A stretch of DNA of 64,000 nt from Straminergon stramineum (taxonomy: Eukaryota; Streptophyta; Bryopsida; Hypnales; Calliergonaceae), in contig OY987272.1 of assembly GCA_963920665.1 (NCBI GenBank), positions 17,365,001 to 17,429,000 of the forward strand. The letters run 5' to 3'. Below are positions 23,345 to 36,028 of this stretch, one piece after another. The notes beneath the pieces were generated by a model. That model saw only the letters and a program-made list of their open reading frames with translations, did no database searches and was not told where the DNA came from. The position numbers and the translations under genes were made by a program. Within the stretch, counting starts at the first letter, position 1. Each line of letters starts with the position of its first letter.

Positions 23345-24419
23345 AAAGATTATTTCCAACTTTTTCATACATTGTTTGGCCCCCCTATGGATAATTTATG
23401 AATTTTGAGAGTACCCTCTCCACATGTACTAAGAATTTGTACTAGGCAACTTAGAATATTACTTCTTGTCATCACTTCAAAAATTCATAGTTTATTCATA
23501 CACTGTTGAAACATACATGTTAAGAGAATTTGAAACCACGTTTAGACTCCTAACAAGGCAACTAGAACTTCTATAATTTTATTCTATATAGAAACTACAT
23601 TGCAATTCTAATTTAGATGATTGTAGGTGTAATTAATTTCTTGAGCCCTTTGTTGCAACGTTGTGATATGGATAGTCTCTTCTATTTTGGTGGTAATAAC
23701 TAGGTGTATTGACTTGCATGTATTCCTTGTGTTGAATCACTTTGCCTAAAGAGATCCATATTCTTTTAGTCAATTCTTGGTTTGGTCTAGGTTCAAGTGT
23801 ATAGTGTTGTCGCAAAGGTATCTTGGAGAGGGGCAAATTTGGATAATTGGATGTTTATTGGCTCTCATAAGTAATCATACACTTCAAGAATTGTCATAAG
23901 TAATTGAAAAATTAAATTTTTCAACAAATTTTGGACAAATTGAAGTGCATATAAGACACTTGTATAAAATGTTTTTTTTAAAGTTTCTATAAACTCCAAA
24001 AATTTCCAAAAAATCATGAAAATACATACATACATGTATATATTCTCCACTTTCCAAAATTTCTATAATTTTTTGGTGATTTGTGAAATAAATTGTAATA
24101 GTCGAAAATATTTGGAGTCATTTTTTAGTCAGTAGTATTCCACTCAATAAAGTTTTAAAATTTCTTATCAAAAAATACTAAGAAGAATTGTCAATCCACT
24201 TCACTAATTAAAAGAATTAGTCTTGAAAATTATTTACTTAATTTAGTTACTTTTCAAAAATAAATTTGATTAATTTTTTGAAATATCAAATTGGTGATAG
24301 TAAAGGGTCATACTAATCTAGTCTCTTGTGGGTCAATTTGATGCATTTTGTAAGATAATCTACATTTAGTGTCATCAAGAGCACACATGCAAATTGCAAA
24401 AATTGGGAATTGGGTGCTA
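23345..24419. other. 3' flank of kinase A, duplicated non-coding sequence
   Basis: The first part (23345-23880) aligns with 36036-36465 downstream of kinase B, including TTATTTCCAACTTT just after the coding end. About 24290-24417 aligns with about 37255-37380. No gene is seen. Confidence 0.6.
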
Positions 24420-25790
24420 TGGTAAATGTACCCATATCCGATCACTTAAGGGATTTAGAGCTAGTAGATCATGAACAATTTAAGGGGCAAAAAATTTATC
24501 CTATTTAGAGAGATAGGAAATATGGGGATTGTCATTTTTTTATACTTTTATTGCTGAAATTGAAATAAATGTGAATTTTGGGAGCCAAAAAGTGCTCAAA
24601 GCCAAAAATCAATGTCTAGATTATTCCGATTTCAATCATCCAAGAACTACAATTTTGTCTTTGCTTACTACTTACTACTTTCTTGCTCACTAATTTGGGA
24701 TATGTGTCATGACCTTATTAGTCCCAACCTTAATCCCTAAAGGACCAAATGGTGTTTTTTGGCAACATAGCAATTTGGAGTAGCTCACTACAAAAGGAAT
24801 TTTTATTTTGTTTCTTTGAAATTTTCACAAAGCATGTGCCCGAGGAGTAGCTTTAAGGCCCAACAATTTTCATACTACATTTGAATACCTTGTTAAAAAT
24901 TTATTGTATGATATATAGTTTTCATTACTCAACGAGTAGCCTAAGCAACAAAACTTATTTAAATTTTTATTTTTATAAAATAAAAAATTGAAATTGATTT
25001 TCTAGATTTATATATATGGAAAGCTTTGAATCATTCCATTTGATTTATGAGAAGAAAGTTATGAGGAGTTTTAGTTGTGGGTACAAATGAAATCTCTACT
25101 CTAAAATAAACTTTGAAGACCTTTATTTAACTCAGTTTTCAATATTTTTGGAGAAAAAAAAAGTATAGGGTGTAGATTTTTTATCACAATGTTAATTATA
25201 ACCCTTGGGATTGGTGTTTTTCAATTCTATAACTAAATTCTTAACAATTCCACATTTTAAATCATTCTCTACTCCTTTTTACTTACTAATTTTTTCCTAT
25301 GTCTTGTACAATTCCAAATTTTCTAAAATTTTCAAGCATGTAGCCAACTTGTCTTGAAGAATGAATGCAAAGAGTTACAACCATTTTAGACATTTTTTCA
25401 TAATGATTTGACCTTGTGAAGTGTAGCTGCCCAGATTTTTGCAGGGCAAAAAGCAAGATTTTTGTCACCTCAAACTCTAATATCTTGTAATCTACAAGGT
25501 GGAAATTTGTGAATTTTTTCCACATCTTCTCAAACTAACGGTCCAGCGTACTACAAGATGCTATGCTAACATGTGTCCAAAAATGTATTTTTTCTAAAAT
25601 TTGGTACTTGTACTAGAAATAGTAGTTTTGGAGCATTTTTAGTGAAAACATAGTCAAAACCCTTTAGGGATTAGAAAAGAGAAACAAAACATTCAAAGCT
25701 TCGATTAGAAATCTAATCCAGCCTTGGTTGGAAACAATGCCCCTTTGTAGATTGGGTATGGGTTGAGGTTGACAATGGGTACATTTACCA
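24420..25790. mobile_element. TIR element with TA duplication, present only in copy A
   Basis: The ends are TGGTAAATGTACCCAT and its perfect complement, flanked by TA on both sides. Copy B has the uninterrupted site at about 37379 (GGGTGCTA followed by the same downstream flank). The interior is non-coding and mostly occupied by the repeat at 24734-25666, so the outer element is only about 0.44 kb long. TA duplication suggests a Tc1/mariner-type or similar non-autonomous element. Confidence 0.65.
24734..25666 (+). repeat. TTAA-associated interspersed repeat, copy A
   Basis: The left end CCCTAAAGG follows TTAA and the right end CCTTTAGGG precedes TTAG. The body is similar to 1538-2479 (inverted) and to 36472-36975 (truncated). 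It has no coding potential. It is nested inside the TA-flanked element at 24420-25790. Confidence 0.65.
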
Positions 25791-27620
25791 TACTACCCTT
25801 AGTGAAGGTGCGTACTTTCCTAGGTTGACTTTATGTCATGATATTTTGTACTATTCTTCATTACTTTTTTTATTTTCCCCAAACCAACCAACCACTCTAA
25901 AGTGATAGATTGTGCTTCAATTAGATAGATTGTGCAACGCAATTAATATTCCTTGCACCTAAAGATTTCAAGTGAAAATAATTTTCTATACTTATAATAA
26001 CCAAGATTAGATCAAAGTAGTCAATATATATCTGAGTGCTAATTGTGGACATTGTGGACATATTAGTGAGCTTGTTACATGAACTTAGGGTTTCAAGGGT
26101 AGTAGTGTAGTTGAAGAAGTGCTTTGTGAAGATGTGTGGAACATATATTGTCCCATGTATTAGAGTAAAATAGATGTCTCTTTATAGAAACCAACTTTTG
26201 GCAAAGTAATTGTACCATCATGTTCAAATGTTCAAAATGAGTTACGATGTAAAGTTCAAATTTCAAATTACAACTATAATAAAGAAATATCTATGTATAA
26301 AATCTGGTCATTGTCACCCCAACATTGAAATCTCTACGAAGGGAATTCTAGAATCTTTGTTGGAGATGTTTGTTGTAGGAAAGATGTATGTATGTATGTT
26401 TCCTACTTATCTATGCAATTGAATTATAAAAATTCATCACCACTATTTTTCAATCAATTATCATATAATATCATGAATATGAAATGAAAAAATTCACCAA
26501 AAATGGAATTTTGATTTTCTTGAAATTGAAATTCGGTGTACTTGATTGGGATTGTGTAAGATGTGAATGTTAATTATGCAAGACAAAAAATGCCAATTGT
26601 ATTCTATATTATGAAAATATTTTTGAATGGCACAATTAGCAGTTTGTAAGATTATTGGACTTGATTGTATAGTACAATATAGAGACATTAACCCTAGAAA
26701 GGCCCTTGAGGTCCCTCTATACAACCCATATTTAACTTTAATTCTCTTCAATTGTGGTTTAATAGATGAGTTATGATACATTTTGATTTATGTACTATTC
26801 ATGATCATCACTTTACTCTATATTGAAACATATTTGGTCAATGTTTTCCTCATCAAGTACCACCAAATACATAATATACTATACAGTTGCAAAGGGCTTT
26901 CAAGCTCTTCTAGGGTTATCTGGTATTTGGATCCTATAGTCAATTGACTTTGGAGTCTCTTTAACCTTGGAAGATTCTCAATGGATCATCTTATGAAATA
27001 TATGGAGTATATAGGATAAGTATTGATACATTTAATTTCTGATCCATTGTCACATTAGAAGAGATTTGGGGAATTAAGGGGCAGTTTCAGGCTTATTCCC
27101 CATGTTATTCTTGCGTTCGTTAGCTATCATAAATACTAAAAAAATAAATTGGTCCTGAAATTGAAAAAAAAGTCGAGTTTATTTTTCAAAAAAATAAAAA
27201 TAAAAAATCTGACGTGGCCGCCTCCGACCACATCAACATGTTGCAGTGGTGAAGTTCATTGAATTCCCCATTGCTGGGAACTTGAGAACTCATAGCCTTC
27301 TATTTGGCCAAATATCTTCTAATGCAACATTAGTGTGCGATCCATTGACTAGGGTTAATATTCCGAGCAGAATTTGTTGAAAGGCAGTATTGGAAAAATT
27401 GAGGAAAAATTTGACAATATACCCTCCCTTTTCAATTATGGATGAAATCACTCATTTGTTCCAAACTATTGTGATGTGTTGTATTACTCTTTTATAGATG
27501 AATGGACACACATTGGGATGCCTGAATAATGACGGAAATGTTCATGCATATTTCATTGACATGTTTCGTCCCTTCTTATGGATGTAAATAATTTAACCAA
27601 TCCAGTGAGATAGATGCTTT
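25791..27620. other. 3' flank of kinase A with empty site for the CACTA element
   Basis: Non-coding. It aligns with copy B from about 37385 to 39203 and then, across the CACTA element, with 62064 onward. The stretch near 27010-27055 (TAAGTATTGATACATTT) is the paralogous uninterrupted site of element 2. About 27430-27600 aligns with about 62720-62895. The B-specific MITEs at 37431 and 37591 are absent here. Confidence 0.7.
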
Positions 27621-30600
27621 TCTGCACTGCACTACCCTGCCAAGCCAAAATTTCAACAATCACCTCTGCAAGAGCGATAGGTTGAAGAAGAAATGGAAAT
27701 GAAGGGAAAACATGTCAAAAAGAACCCTAAGGATGCTCCATGAATTGGGAACTTGCACGTCATTTCTTAATTCACGCCCTGAGTATATCAATGTGCAACT
27801 AGGAGACCTCGATCACAACAACAGAAGTGATGATTCCAATAATTTGTGTTTAATTTTCTGTCAAAATTTTTACGAATAGTTCTGTACGATCTGAAAGAGA
27901 TGGAACGCATTTATGTAATTAACTTACAAAAGAAAATTTGGAGAACCTCTTCATGGATTGGAAGATTATGAGCTTTCACGAAGCCACATCTTCAGCATTG
28001 ACTTTGAAAGGCAGCTTGCACAAGCACTCAGAGTAAGTTATGTCCTCTTTGCAGACATTGAGGTGGTGCTGAAAACAAAGAAAAATTAACTGATTGTACA
28101 CTTTCACAACAATGCTTCAGTTCTGAGCTGAAGTCTAGAACTTAATTTTTGTCATCAAATTGCAACTGTTCATTAAGCTTACCAGAAACAGAGCTTGCAA
28201 TAGAGTGCGGTCTGAAATTGCTCGTGTGACCCTGCCGGTCAAAGCAAAAACTGAAGAACTTTCTCAGTTGCCTGGAAGCAAATTCGCATTGTCCCAAGTA
28301 ACTTACCCGAGCTGCAACTGCATCTACGTACTGGACACCAGATGTGATGTTCCACAACATTGAGAGGCTTACATGATTTGCAATTCTCTATCTTCCATTG
28401 TTTGGATACTGAAAAGGTTAGCAAGTGATACAGAAGAGAAGATATATAAGTTTTGTTTCACTGAATTATGTGCCACATTTAACTGACTACTTCTGGACTT
28501 TTGAAAGTCTAGAATTAAGAAGGGTCATTGAAAGAAAAAAAATGGTCATCATGGGATAATCCAAAACATTGGGAGATCTGTGCAAAACATCAGGAGATCC
28601 ATACAAAGATTGTGGGATCTCACAATGTTATTATTTGGAGATCTACGGATGTTTAGAGGCTAGAATTCACTAAATAATCCAGAAGCAGTTAAATGTGACA
28701 TTTATTCTCATAAAACAGTTACAATAAGTTGCTCTTGGAATAATTAGCAAGTGATTTCAACATCGCTTGACTAAAAGTCAATGGATTCTTTTCTATGAAT
28801 GGGAAAAAAGTGTTGAGTGTCATTACATTTAATGGTCATTAACCTCCCACTTTGAATTTGAGTAAGAATCCATAGACAATGACATAAATTTGATCTTAAC
28901 ACATTTGACTCTCATTTCCATTAACATCTCTCCTTAGTTCAAAACATTTCCCCCATCCCACACTTAAACATGAGTGAAACTACTTTAAGTGCTACAAATG
29001 GTAACCTCTACCTTAAAAATGTACTCCCATTGTTATCAATATCCAAAAAATGTGATGGTATAGGGCTGAAGACAACAAATTGGAAGTAGAATGTGTGTTA
29101 AGAGGAACAAGGAAACAAATAGCTAGACTATAGACAACCTTGGTGGCATATTAGCACATCAAGTAACATCTTGACTTAAACTTCCTCAAATTCACATTGG
29201 AAATAGCTTTTGTCAAACCGAGGCCTCTCTTGCCAATAAACCATAGCAAGAAAAAACCAACATCAAATGAAGGCACTCTCAATGACATGCCCAAATATAA
29301 AAAGCATTTTTACAGAAAAAGCATACTTTTGGCATTCATGGCAATGTGCCCAAGGAGCATATGATTCTCCCCTTGCAAATTATAGCACCCAACTTGTGCA
29401 CTGAAACTATTGAATATGGGGAGTGTGGATCCATTACCAAAACCTCAAATGAGGGGCTCTAACAATGAGGGCATCAACTTGTAGGCGGCTTTCCAAGGAC
29501 ATTGTTTGTGATACCGGCCCACTGAAGCCACCTCTCTAGACACTTCCGAACCTGTAGATCATGTCCAATTCATCCTTGAAAAATGCCCTATTAGTGTTTC
29601 CATCTTACTATCTAAATGACAATAGAAGAAAAGAAAAAAATGATATGGATTCAATCAATGTAGGTGATAATAGAGCAATTGTAGCAATCAAACGGAAGGC
29701 CTTCTTCCAAATCCTTCAATGCAGGATGTATGAAAAAAAAAAGATGCTCAAGGATTGGACCAACTTAGACACTTAGATGCTTTTGTGAACAAGGAAGCAT
29801 CTAAGTTCCTATCAAGCTCCTCTCAAAAATAGGTGTGAAGAACTTCATAACCTTGAAAATTGGGTCTTTGAAATGACCACTACAGGTATTAGCTTTGGCT
29901 CAGGATGAAGGGGGAAAGGGCTTTGCATCGACAAACGACTTGTTCGCCGCGTCAACTTGCAAACATGTTTCTTGCTAGCTTGGCCACTTCTATATATCGT
30001 CCCTGCCATGCCGCAATTGCTTTCTTTGACTGTCCTTCTGTGGTATCGATTGGCGTTCTCCCACAGCCGTTACGTTTCCCAGTTTCTTACTCCCGTCCTT
30101 GGGGCTAACTTATTGTTACACGTTACATTTCGCCTACTTGGTGGGTGCAGCAGTGGTTAGTCTTTCGATATGCGTGTGGGTTTGGTTTGCTACCTTGGAG
30201 TTCGTCGAGGGGGAGGCGTTTGAATCATTGCAGAGGTGAATTGGAGCTCTGACCTAAATGCGAAGCGTTTCTGGCATGGTGTGTCATACCGAGTTTCTGA
30301 TTAGTTTGGGCATGGAGGAACAGTTTGGGGTTGTTTCAGCAGGAGAGTTGTGAGGGAGGAAGCTGTGTGGTGGGGAGGTCGAATTTTGGATTCGAAGCAT
30401 TGGCAGGAACGGGATCCATGTCTCTTTGGGACTTCAGCTGTAGCGATTCTTTAGCGGAGGATCAGGATTGCCAGAGGTTCGGTGTGGCAGCCTCACTCTG
30501 TTGAGTGAATGGCAATGTAGTTTGCTTCAATCTTAGTATCAAGCTCGGGACCCGAAACTGGGGCGCATTACACGCTGGTGTCGATCAACTTCCGATTGAA

Positions 30601-31463
30601 GGCATGGTCTGTAAGACTGTTTCTTTCCTGATCGGTTTGAGAATCGAGCCTCTTCGATCCAAAGTGGCAAGATGCAGAACTAAGGCGCTGAATTTCGAAC
30701 TTTAGGGCTGTTCTCGATCGGACAGATCCCAAACCCGAAATTTTATTTTCAAATCTGATTCGGAGGATCGATCGATTGACAGACAGGGTATTCTGATGCA
30801 GCCCAGCGGAAAGACTATGACTATGATTGCGGGGATTCAAGTGGATAGTGTGTACAGACAGATCACTGCTAGCTCTCCGTTTTATGAATTGTTTGCTCTG
30901 TAATTCACGATACCTCTCTGGTTTTAACAGTTCGAGATATTGTTCATTATTCTCCACTATCAAAGCGATCATCTGTAGAATCTGTGGAAAACAAACACTT
31001 TGTCATGAGATCATAACTAGAACTGATTCTATGTCGCATAGAACGCAATCGACCACCATTCCCATTGTCTCCTGCAAATCGAAAAAAAGGTTAAACAGAG
31101 AAGCATTTGATCATCACACTCGTCTGCATTGTCACCGAAAAAGGTCACACAAGAAAGATCACAGATGAAAACTAGAACCAGGAATGAAATGTCTATAAGA
31201 AAATGACAACAGGAAAGCTCTCTTGAAAGCCACAAACAGAAATTAAAGCGCTTATGGAAGCTGCAGACAAGAAAGCTGTCGTGAACACTACACACAAGAA
31301 GCCCTCGTGAGAACTTCAAATGGAAAGCTCGATCTCGTGGAAACTACAGACATTCATGACATCTACAAACACTCCAAGAAAGCTCTCATGAGAATTGCAA
31401 ACAGGATCGCGAAGCTTTCTCACGAACACAAGTTCCAATGATCACATTCATGAATGCGAGATT
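27621..31463. other. Spacer between duplicated copies, a few exon-like stretches
   Basis: No gene can be assembled. About 27940-28030 has a short open stretch reading EPLHGLEDYELSRSHIFSID before a GTAAGT, and 28240-28360 reads LPGSKFALSQVTYPSCNC. These could be decayed exons of an unrecognised gene. 29880-30700 is more GC-rich, with short open frames but no domain. 31050-31430 has imperfect repeats of an ACAAGAAAGCTCTCGTGA-like unit. I see no RNA gene. Confidence 0.4.
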
Positions 31464-33216
31464 TTATAGCAACAGGAAATTAAGCTTGATAATCGGAATA
31501 GCTTTGACTGAGCTTACCTTTCTAGAGCTTGAAGTGAGAGGATCTTCTTGTGACCGATCTCGATCTCCAGGAACTTGACAACTTTTCGGTCGGTAAGCGA
31601 GCAACGGCAAGACCTTGAGGCTCTTCGGCTGGATGAACTTGAACTGATCCACTTGTATCAGAATAAGCGGCTTGCCAGAACCCGATACAGAATTATAATT
31701 TATTTTGTAACCTCTGCAATCCTCCCACACAAACATAAACCAAATGGAGCAATATAACAGTTATTGCACACAGGGTAGGAGACACGAACTCCTGAATAAA
31801 GCGGCCAAAAATATCGAATGAGAGCTTCCACGCCAGAATTCATCACTTGTCACCTTGGCTAACATCAAATACAATAGATCAATTTGAAAGCATATTAAAG
31901 AGTAATGAGTACTTCACCGCCGTAACCACGAGTTCGACTTGAAAGGCAATATCAACAAGGTCTTATCCAGCGCCTGAATATTCTGAATTAAAGCAGGGAA
32001 AGGTAACGTCCGCTTCTCTACTTCAATTTGTATGCTCGCCAAGCCGCCTCGTACACCTCCTTCCTTCAATGCATCAAGCCGTGCGTTTCCAACACCATCA
32101 ATATCTTCCACTTGCGATTTCAACCTGCCAAACAAAGCGGCAGGATTAGTAAATAGGTTAACCCTTAAGCTCCCAATCGAGGAATAAAAAGTCCACTGTG
32201 GGAGCTAATTATTGACTATAGTTACTTTCAAAGATATAAAAATCCATCAGAAATGTAGAATATGATTCTTCTTTCTATTCGTACATTTTCCCAATTTCCT
32301 CAAAGCCTTCTAAATGATTCATTTTGACTCTTAAAGATATGGAAGCAACCACTTCTAGCAATACGGACACTTATGGCATAAGATAAGTCTACCATCTGAC
32401 AAAAGCACAACACATAAAAAAGAAATAAAATTATACTTGATAAAAAAATAAAAAAAAATAGTCGTCACTTACCTTCGAAGGTCATTAGCATTGATTACTC
32501 CGCAGACACTGTTCTCAGTCAGGAAATGAGCACTTGTTTGCACATTGGCCACCTCTTCTCAGAACTTAACCACTACAACCGAAGAAAAAAGCATGTAAAA
32601 CTCATGCCAAAATCCAGATCCTCAGCTCCTACACGACAGGACTAGAAAAAACCAAAAATTTCAAACGTACTACTTTTGTGGCCTTGCAATGTGTACCTAC
32701 GGTACTACCGTATGATGAAAACAGTTCGAGTCCCAGTAGAAAAACCAATGACTTGAGCTGCTGGAGTCACAAATACTGAAAAATCGAGGATTATAACATA
32801 TCATACAGAGAATTACTTGTAAAGAGACATATATACTTTTTCCGTTGTATTTGCAATTAGCTGCTTCTTCAATATTTTTAACAACGAATGCAATGTTCTT
32901 TGATGATATAAAATATGGCCCGGCCCTGACTGAACTATTATACCTTATTACAAAATATGATGAACGAAAATCAAATCAAGGCTTCTTTCGTTCAAATTTT
33001 TGTTTTAATATCGATCATTTGAAAAACATGAAATGTTGGCCAAGTTCATCGTCTGTTTGAAAAAGTCGACCCAGAAGGAAAATTGAAAGCTTACAAGTTG
33101 AAAAGAACTCAGACCCGCACGAATTACCGAGATTCGTCTTCTTCCCCTTTGCAGGCACACCCGAGCATTTCTTGAAACTGGTCTAGAAAGTCCTCATTTA
33201 CTCGAGCACCTTCCAG
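31464..33216 (-). CDS. Unrecognised multi-exon gene or gene fragments
   Basis: Several minus-strand open stretches have splice-like borders. 33216-33125 reads TVLEGARVNEDFLDQFQEML and then CACKGEEDE. About 32545-32471 reads NVQTSAHFLTENSVCGVIN and ends at GTAAGT. 32130-31914 follows an acceptor GGCAG and reads VEDIDGVGNARLDALKEGG to a TGA. About 31740-31670 reads WEDCRGYKINYNSVSGSGKP and then LILI, which resembles the start of a plant alpha/beta hydrolase domain just before its HG motif. I cannot identify the first three. Whether these belong to one gene is unknown. No in-frame start is fixed, so this is a low-confidence model. Confidence 0.3.
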
Positions 33217-34020
33217 CACAGTCCGGCTGGAAATCACAGACAGAGTAAGAACAGCATTTCCACGATCATGGGCACGATATTGAACTAATTCCAATACGGA
33301 GACTCACATTTCTCGAGCGAATTACAGAAATTTCAAATTCTCTTCACCCTGGAATATTTATTGATGATTCAACACTGTTGGCTCCGATCCACCAGCAAAT
33401 GTATCAAACAGAATTTTCAATTCCAGGTCTATTTTGTGCGCATTTCGAATTCAAGAGCACCAGTAGTGTAGGTTTCTCTAATCCAGCGATATTCTGCAAT
33501 CTCAATTTACGAAACGGGATTTCCGTTTAAAAACACTGGTCGGTCCTCATTGCTTCCCCTGTCAGAATCCCTGTGAAGAGCATTTCTGGGAACCATCACT
33601 GTGAGTAAGGAACGCTGCGCTGCTTGGCATCTTCTGCAACCCCAAAGTCCCTCGACTGGCCCGACTTGTGCAGACAAGTAGGCAAGCTGAACAGTGTCGC
33701 CGTGCAAAGCAACAGGCGTTCTCTGAAAAGCAGACTGCCCCTTCCATAAGCTTACATGCGAGCCCGTTGGGCAGCTCTGTGCTAATTTATAAGACCGAAT
33801 AGACTCCACCGATTCTCTAGCCCATCATCGGTAAACGACTCCATGTTTCACAGATGTCGGTGGACAACGCCATTGGTGGAGACTGGTCAATCATTCTGGA
33901 ATCAATATGTGTGGAATTCTTCCCCACCCACCGTCCACTGATCTTGTCCACGTGAAACTGTGAAAGTGCAATCGCTACTTGGTCCTGTAGGACCTGTAGC
34001 ACTACTGTCGTGAAGTTTGT
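33217..34020. other. No clear gene
   Basis: Short open frames on the minus strand near 33510-33810 do not show a known domain. The stretch ends at the promoter of kinase B. Confidence 0.4.
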
Positions 34021-34027
34021 CAACCAA

Positions 34028-34072
34028 CCTATGTATTTAAGGAGGCCCTCAATCCATTCATTATTCACCCTT
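34028..34072 (+). promoter_or_regulatory. Probable core promoter of kinase B
   Basis: A TATTTAAG box-like sequence lies at about 34034, followed about 30 bases later by a pyrimidine-rich ATTCATTATTCACCC stretch where transcription could start. Homology to copy A begins just downstream, consistent with the transcribed leader. Confidence 0.35.
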
Positions 34073-34888
34073 TAGTGTCCTTTGCCTCTCAAGTCTCTCT
34101 CTTTCTTCTGCAAATCCTGTTGCCTAGCACCAACGTAAACCATTCCTACTGCAATCTTCCTCACTCGAACATCTTCAGTTCTGTCACCCGTCTTTGCGCT
34201 TGCGTTTCCGTTTTGAAATCTCGGAGGGAGTCATCACTCTGCTCCAAGACCAGCTGCTGCGATCGCTTCTCGCTTCAGCAGCGCATGCCCGCGCTCATCC
34301 AAGGCGAAGGACGAGTCGACTGTCAGCGAATTCGGGTGAGTGGATGTTGCCCTGGGAGAGTATCTTGTGATTGTGGTGAGGGGGTTTGAGTAACAGAGAA
34401 TTTATGGGTTAGCTTGGAGAGGTAGGAGGCCAGAGAAGGGTCTGAGATAGAATGGTGAGTGTCCCACAGTGTGGTTTTGGTTCATTGAGGGCTTCGATTG
34501 GACTGTGTGGGTTATGATTTTGTTACTCTCTTTCCATCGGGTAGGGTACCCTGGAGAGATGGAGGCCAGAGCAGGATAAGAGACAGAGAGTGTTGCGATT
34601 GCATTATGGGTTATAATTTGATCTTGCTCTTTCTATTAAACGAAAGGAAACTTAACGCAGCTGCGTTGTTGGTGAAGTTAGCTTTCAGTTCAACTTGAGG
34701 CCCTGGGAAAACACCATTTGCGTAGAGCGTGAGTCAGGGTGCTGTGTTTCCTTCAGTTTAGGGAGCCTTGTGCTTTCGTTCGTAGGAGTGTTGGGAGGGT
34801 TTTGAATCTTGGGTGTCCAAGTTTAATGCCAAATCGTCATGGTTGTGTGAATGCAGTGCTTGGGAGAGGAGCTTGAATACTTGGCGAT
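34060..34888 (+). other. 5' leader of kinase B with probable leader intron
   Basis: It aligns with 3890-4360 and then 21607-22024 in copy A. A donor-like GGGTGAGTGG lies near 34337. The stretch at about 34485-34495 is the empty site corresponding to the insertion point of element 1. Conservation of the whole leader between copies supports transcription. Confidence 0.55.
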
Positions 34889-36028
34889 ATGGGGAATTGT
34901 TTACTACGATGGTGGACTGGTGGTGAACCAACGTCTGAGTACTTCTCTCCACGCATAGCGGAGATGATGCGGAGCAGGAGCGAATACCCTTCGGCTGTGG
35001 AGCATGAGATAGAGCATTCGAGGGTGCATTGGACCGAAGGGAGGGGCCTTCCCGATTCCTCAGAAGACAACAATTTTGAAGAAGAGGATCGAGAGAACAA
35101 GGAAGTCTTCAGAGAATTGATGAACGACCCGCAATGGAAGCAGCACGAATTCGGAGATTTTTTCATGGAGTGGTCACCTCTGTGGAATTTGAGTAGTCAA
35201 ATGATTGCGGAAGGTGGTCAAGCACAAATCTTTGAAGTTACGGTCGTAGATGGGAATGTGGAATCTAAGTTTCTTTTGAAGGTGTTCAAGAGAGGATCAC
35301 GCATATCAGATCTCAGAAAACAATGGCCTTGTGGAATCCTTCGACGAGAAGTTCTAAGTGTTGCAACTTTCGGATTTTTGACGGATGATGGAAGGTTTGG
35401 GTTTGGGATGTTGAAATGTTGGGGTGACTTGCGCAAGCTCATTGACCAAGCCATGCAAGAGAAGAACAACCGAAGTCCACCATTTCCATATGAGTGGAGT
35501 GGAGTGATTTGGCATGCCAAACATGTCATGTTTCGTATTGCTTTTCATATGGAAATGTTACACAAGAAAGGCATCATTCATCGAGACTTGAAATCTGACA
35601 ATATTCTTTTTCATGCAAATGATAAGGTTTTAGATCCCAATACTGTTACATTGACCGAAATGTTGAGTGACCGTTCAATATTTGTAGCAGACTTTGAGTG
35701 CTCGATGGAAGTTCTTGGAACTGGATATTGGCGGGCACCAGAGATATTGTTGGCATCTTTGGATGGAAGTGCAGTTGACTTCTCAGAGAAAGGGGATGTG
35801 TATGCCTTTGGTATGACCTGCTTTGAAATTGTAACTGGTCGCTTGCCATTTGAAGGTGAATTGGAGCCTTGGAGGAGAGCTCACAAGGTTCTTGTTATAA
35901 AAGGTCGAAGGCCTAAACTTCCTAGTGATTTGGATGTAGCATTGAAGAATTTGATTGAGAGATGTTGGAATCCAATTCCAAATGAGAGACCTAGTTTTTC
36001 AGAAATTTTAGAAGTATTGAAACCTTAA
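34889..36028 (+). CDS. Protein kinase copy B, intact, TKL-like with DFE motif
   Basis: This is an uninterrupted 379-residue frame in one exon. It begins MGNC, a candidate N-myristoylation and palmitoylation site that would anchor the protein at a membrane. An acidic region follows (EHEIEHSRVHW, DSSEDNNFEEED). The kinase domain starts near residue 110: EGGQAQI replaces the canonical Gly-rich loop, FLLKVFKRG has the ATP-binding Lys, HRDLKSDNILF is the catalytic loop, and GTGYWRAPEIL the activation segment. DVYAFGMTCFEIVTGRLPFE and ERCWNPIPNERPSF end the domain. The magnesium-binding DFG motif reads DFE (ADFEC), also in copy A, so the change predates the duplication. Catalytic Asp and Lys remain. 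Substrate and pathway are unknown. It could be an active but atypical kinase or a scaffold. Confidence 0.85.
   Translation: MGNCLLRWWTGGEPTSEYFSPRIAEMMRSRSEYPSAVEHEIEHSRVHWTEGRGLPDSSEDNNFEEEDRENKEVFRELMNDPQWKQHEFGDFFMEWSPLWNLSSQMIAEGGQAQIFEVTVVDGNVESKFLLKVFKRGSRISDLRKQWPCGILRREVLSVATFGFLTDDGRFGFGMLKCWGDLRKLIDQAMQEKNNRSPPFPYEWSGVIWHAKHVMFRIAFHMEMLHKKGIIHRDLKSDNILFHANDKVLDPNTVTLTEMLSDRSIFVADFECSMEVLGTGYWRAPEILLASLDGSAVDFSEKGDVYAFGMTCFEIVTGRLPFEGELEPWRRAHKVLVIKGRRPKLPSDLDVALKNLIERCWNPIPNERPSFSEILEVLKP

Noticed and set aside
30568..30972. 134-codon minus-strand frame as a gene
   Set aside because: No recognisable domain, no splice context, and a competing plus-strand frame over the same DNA.
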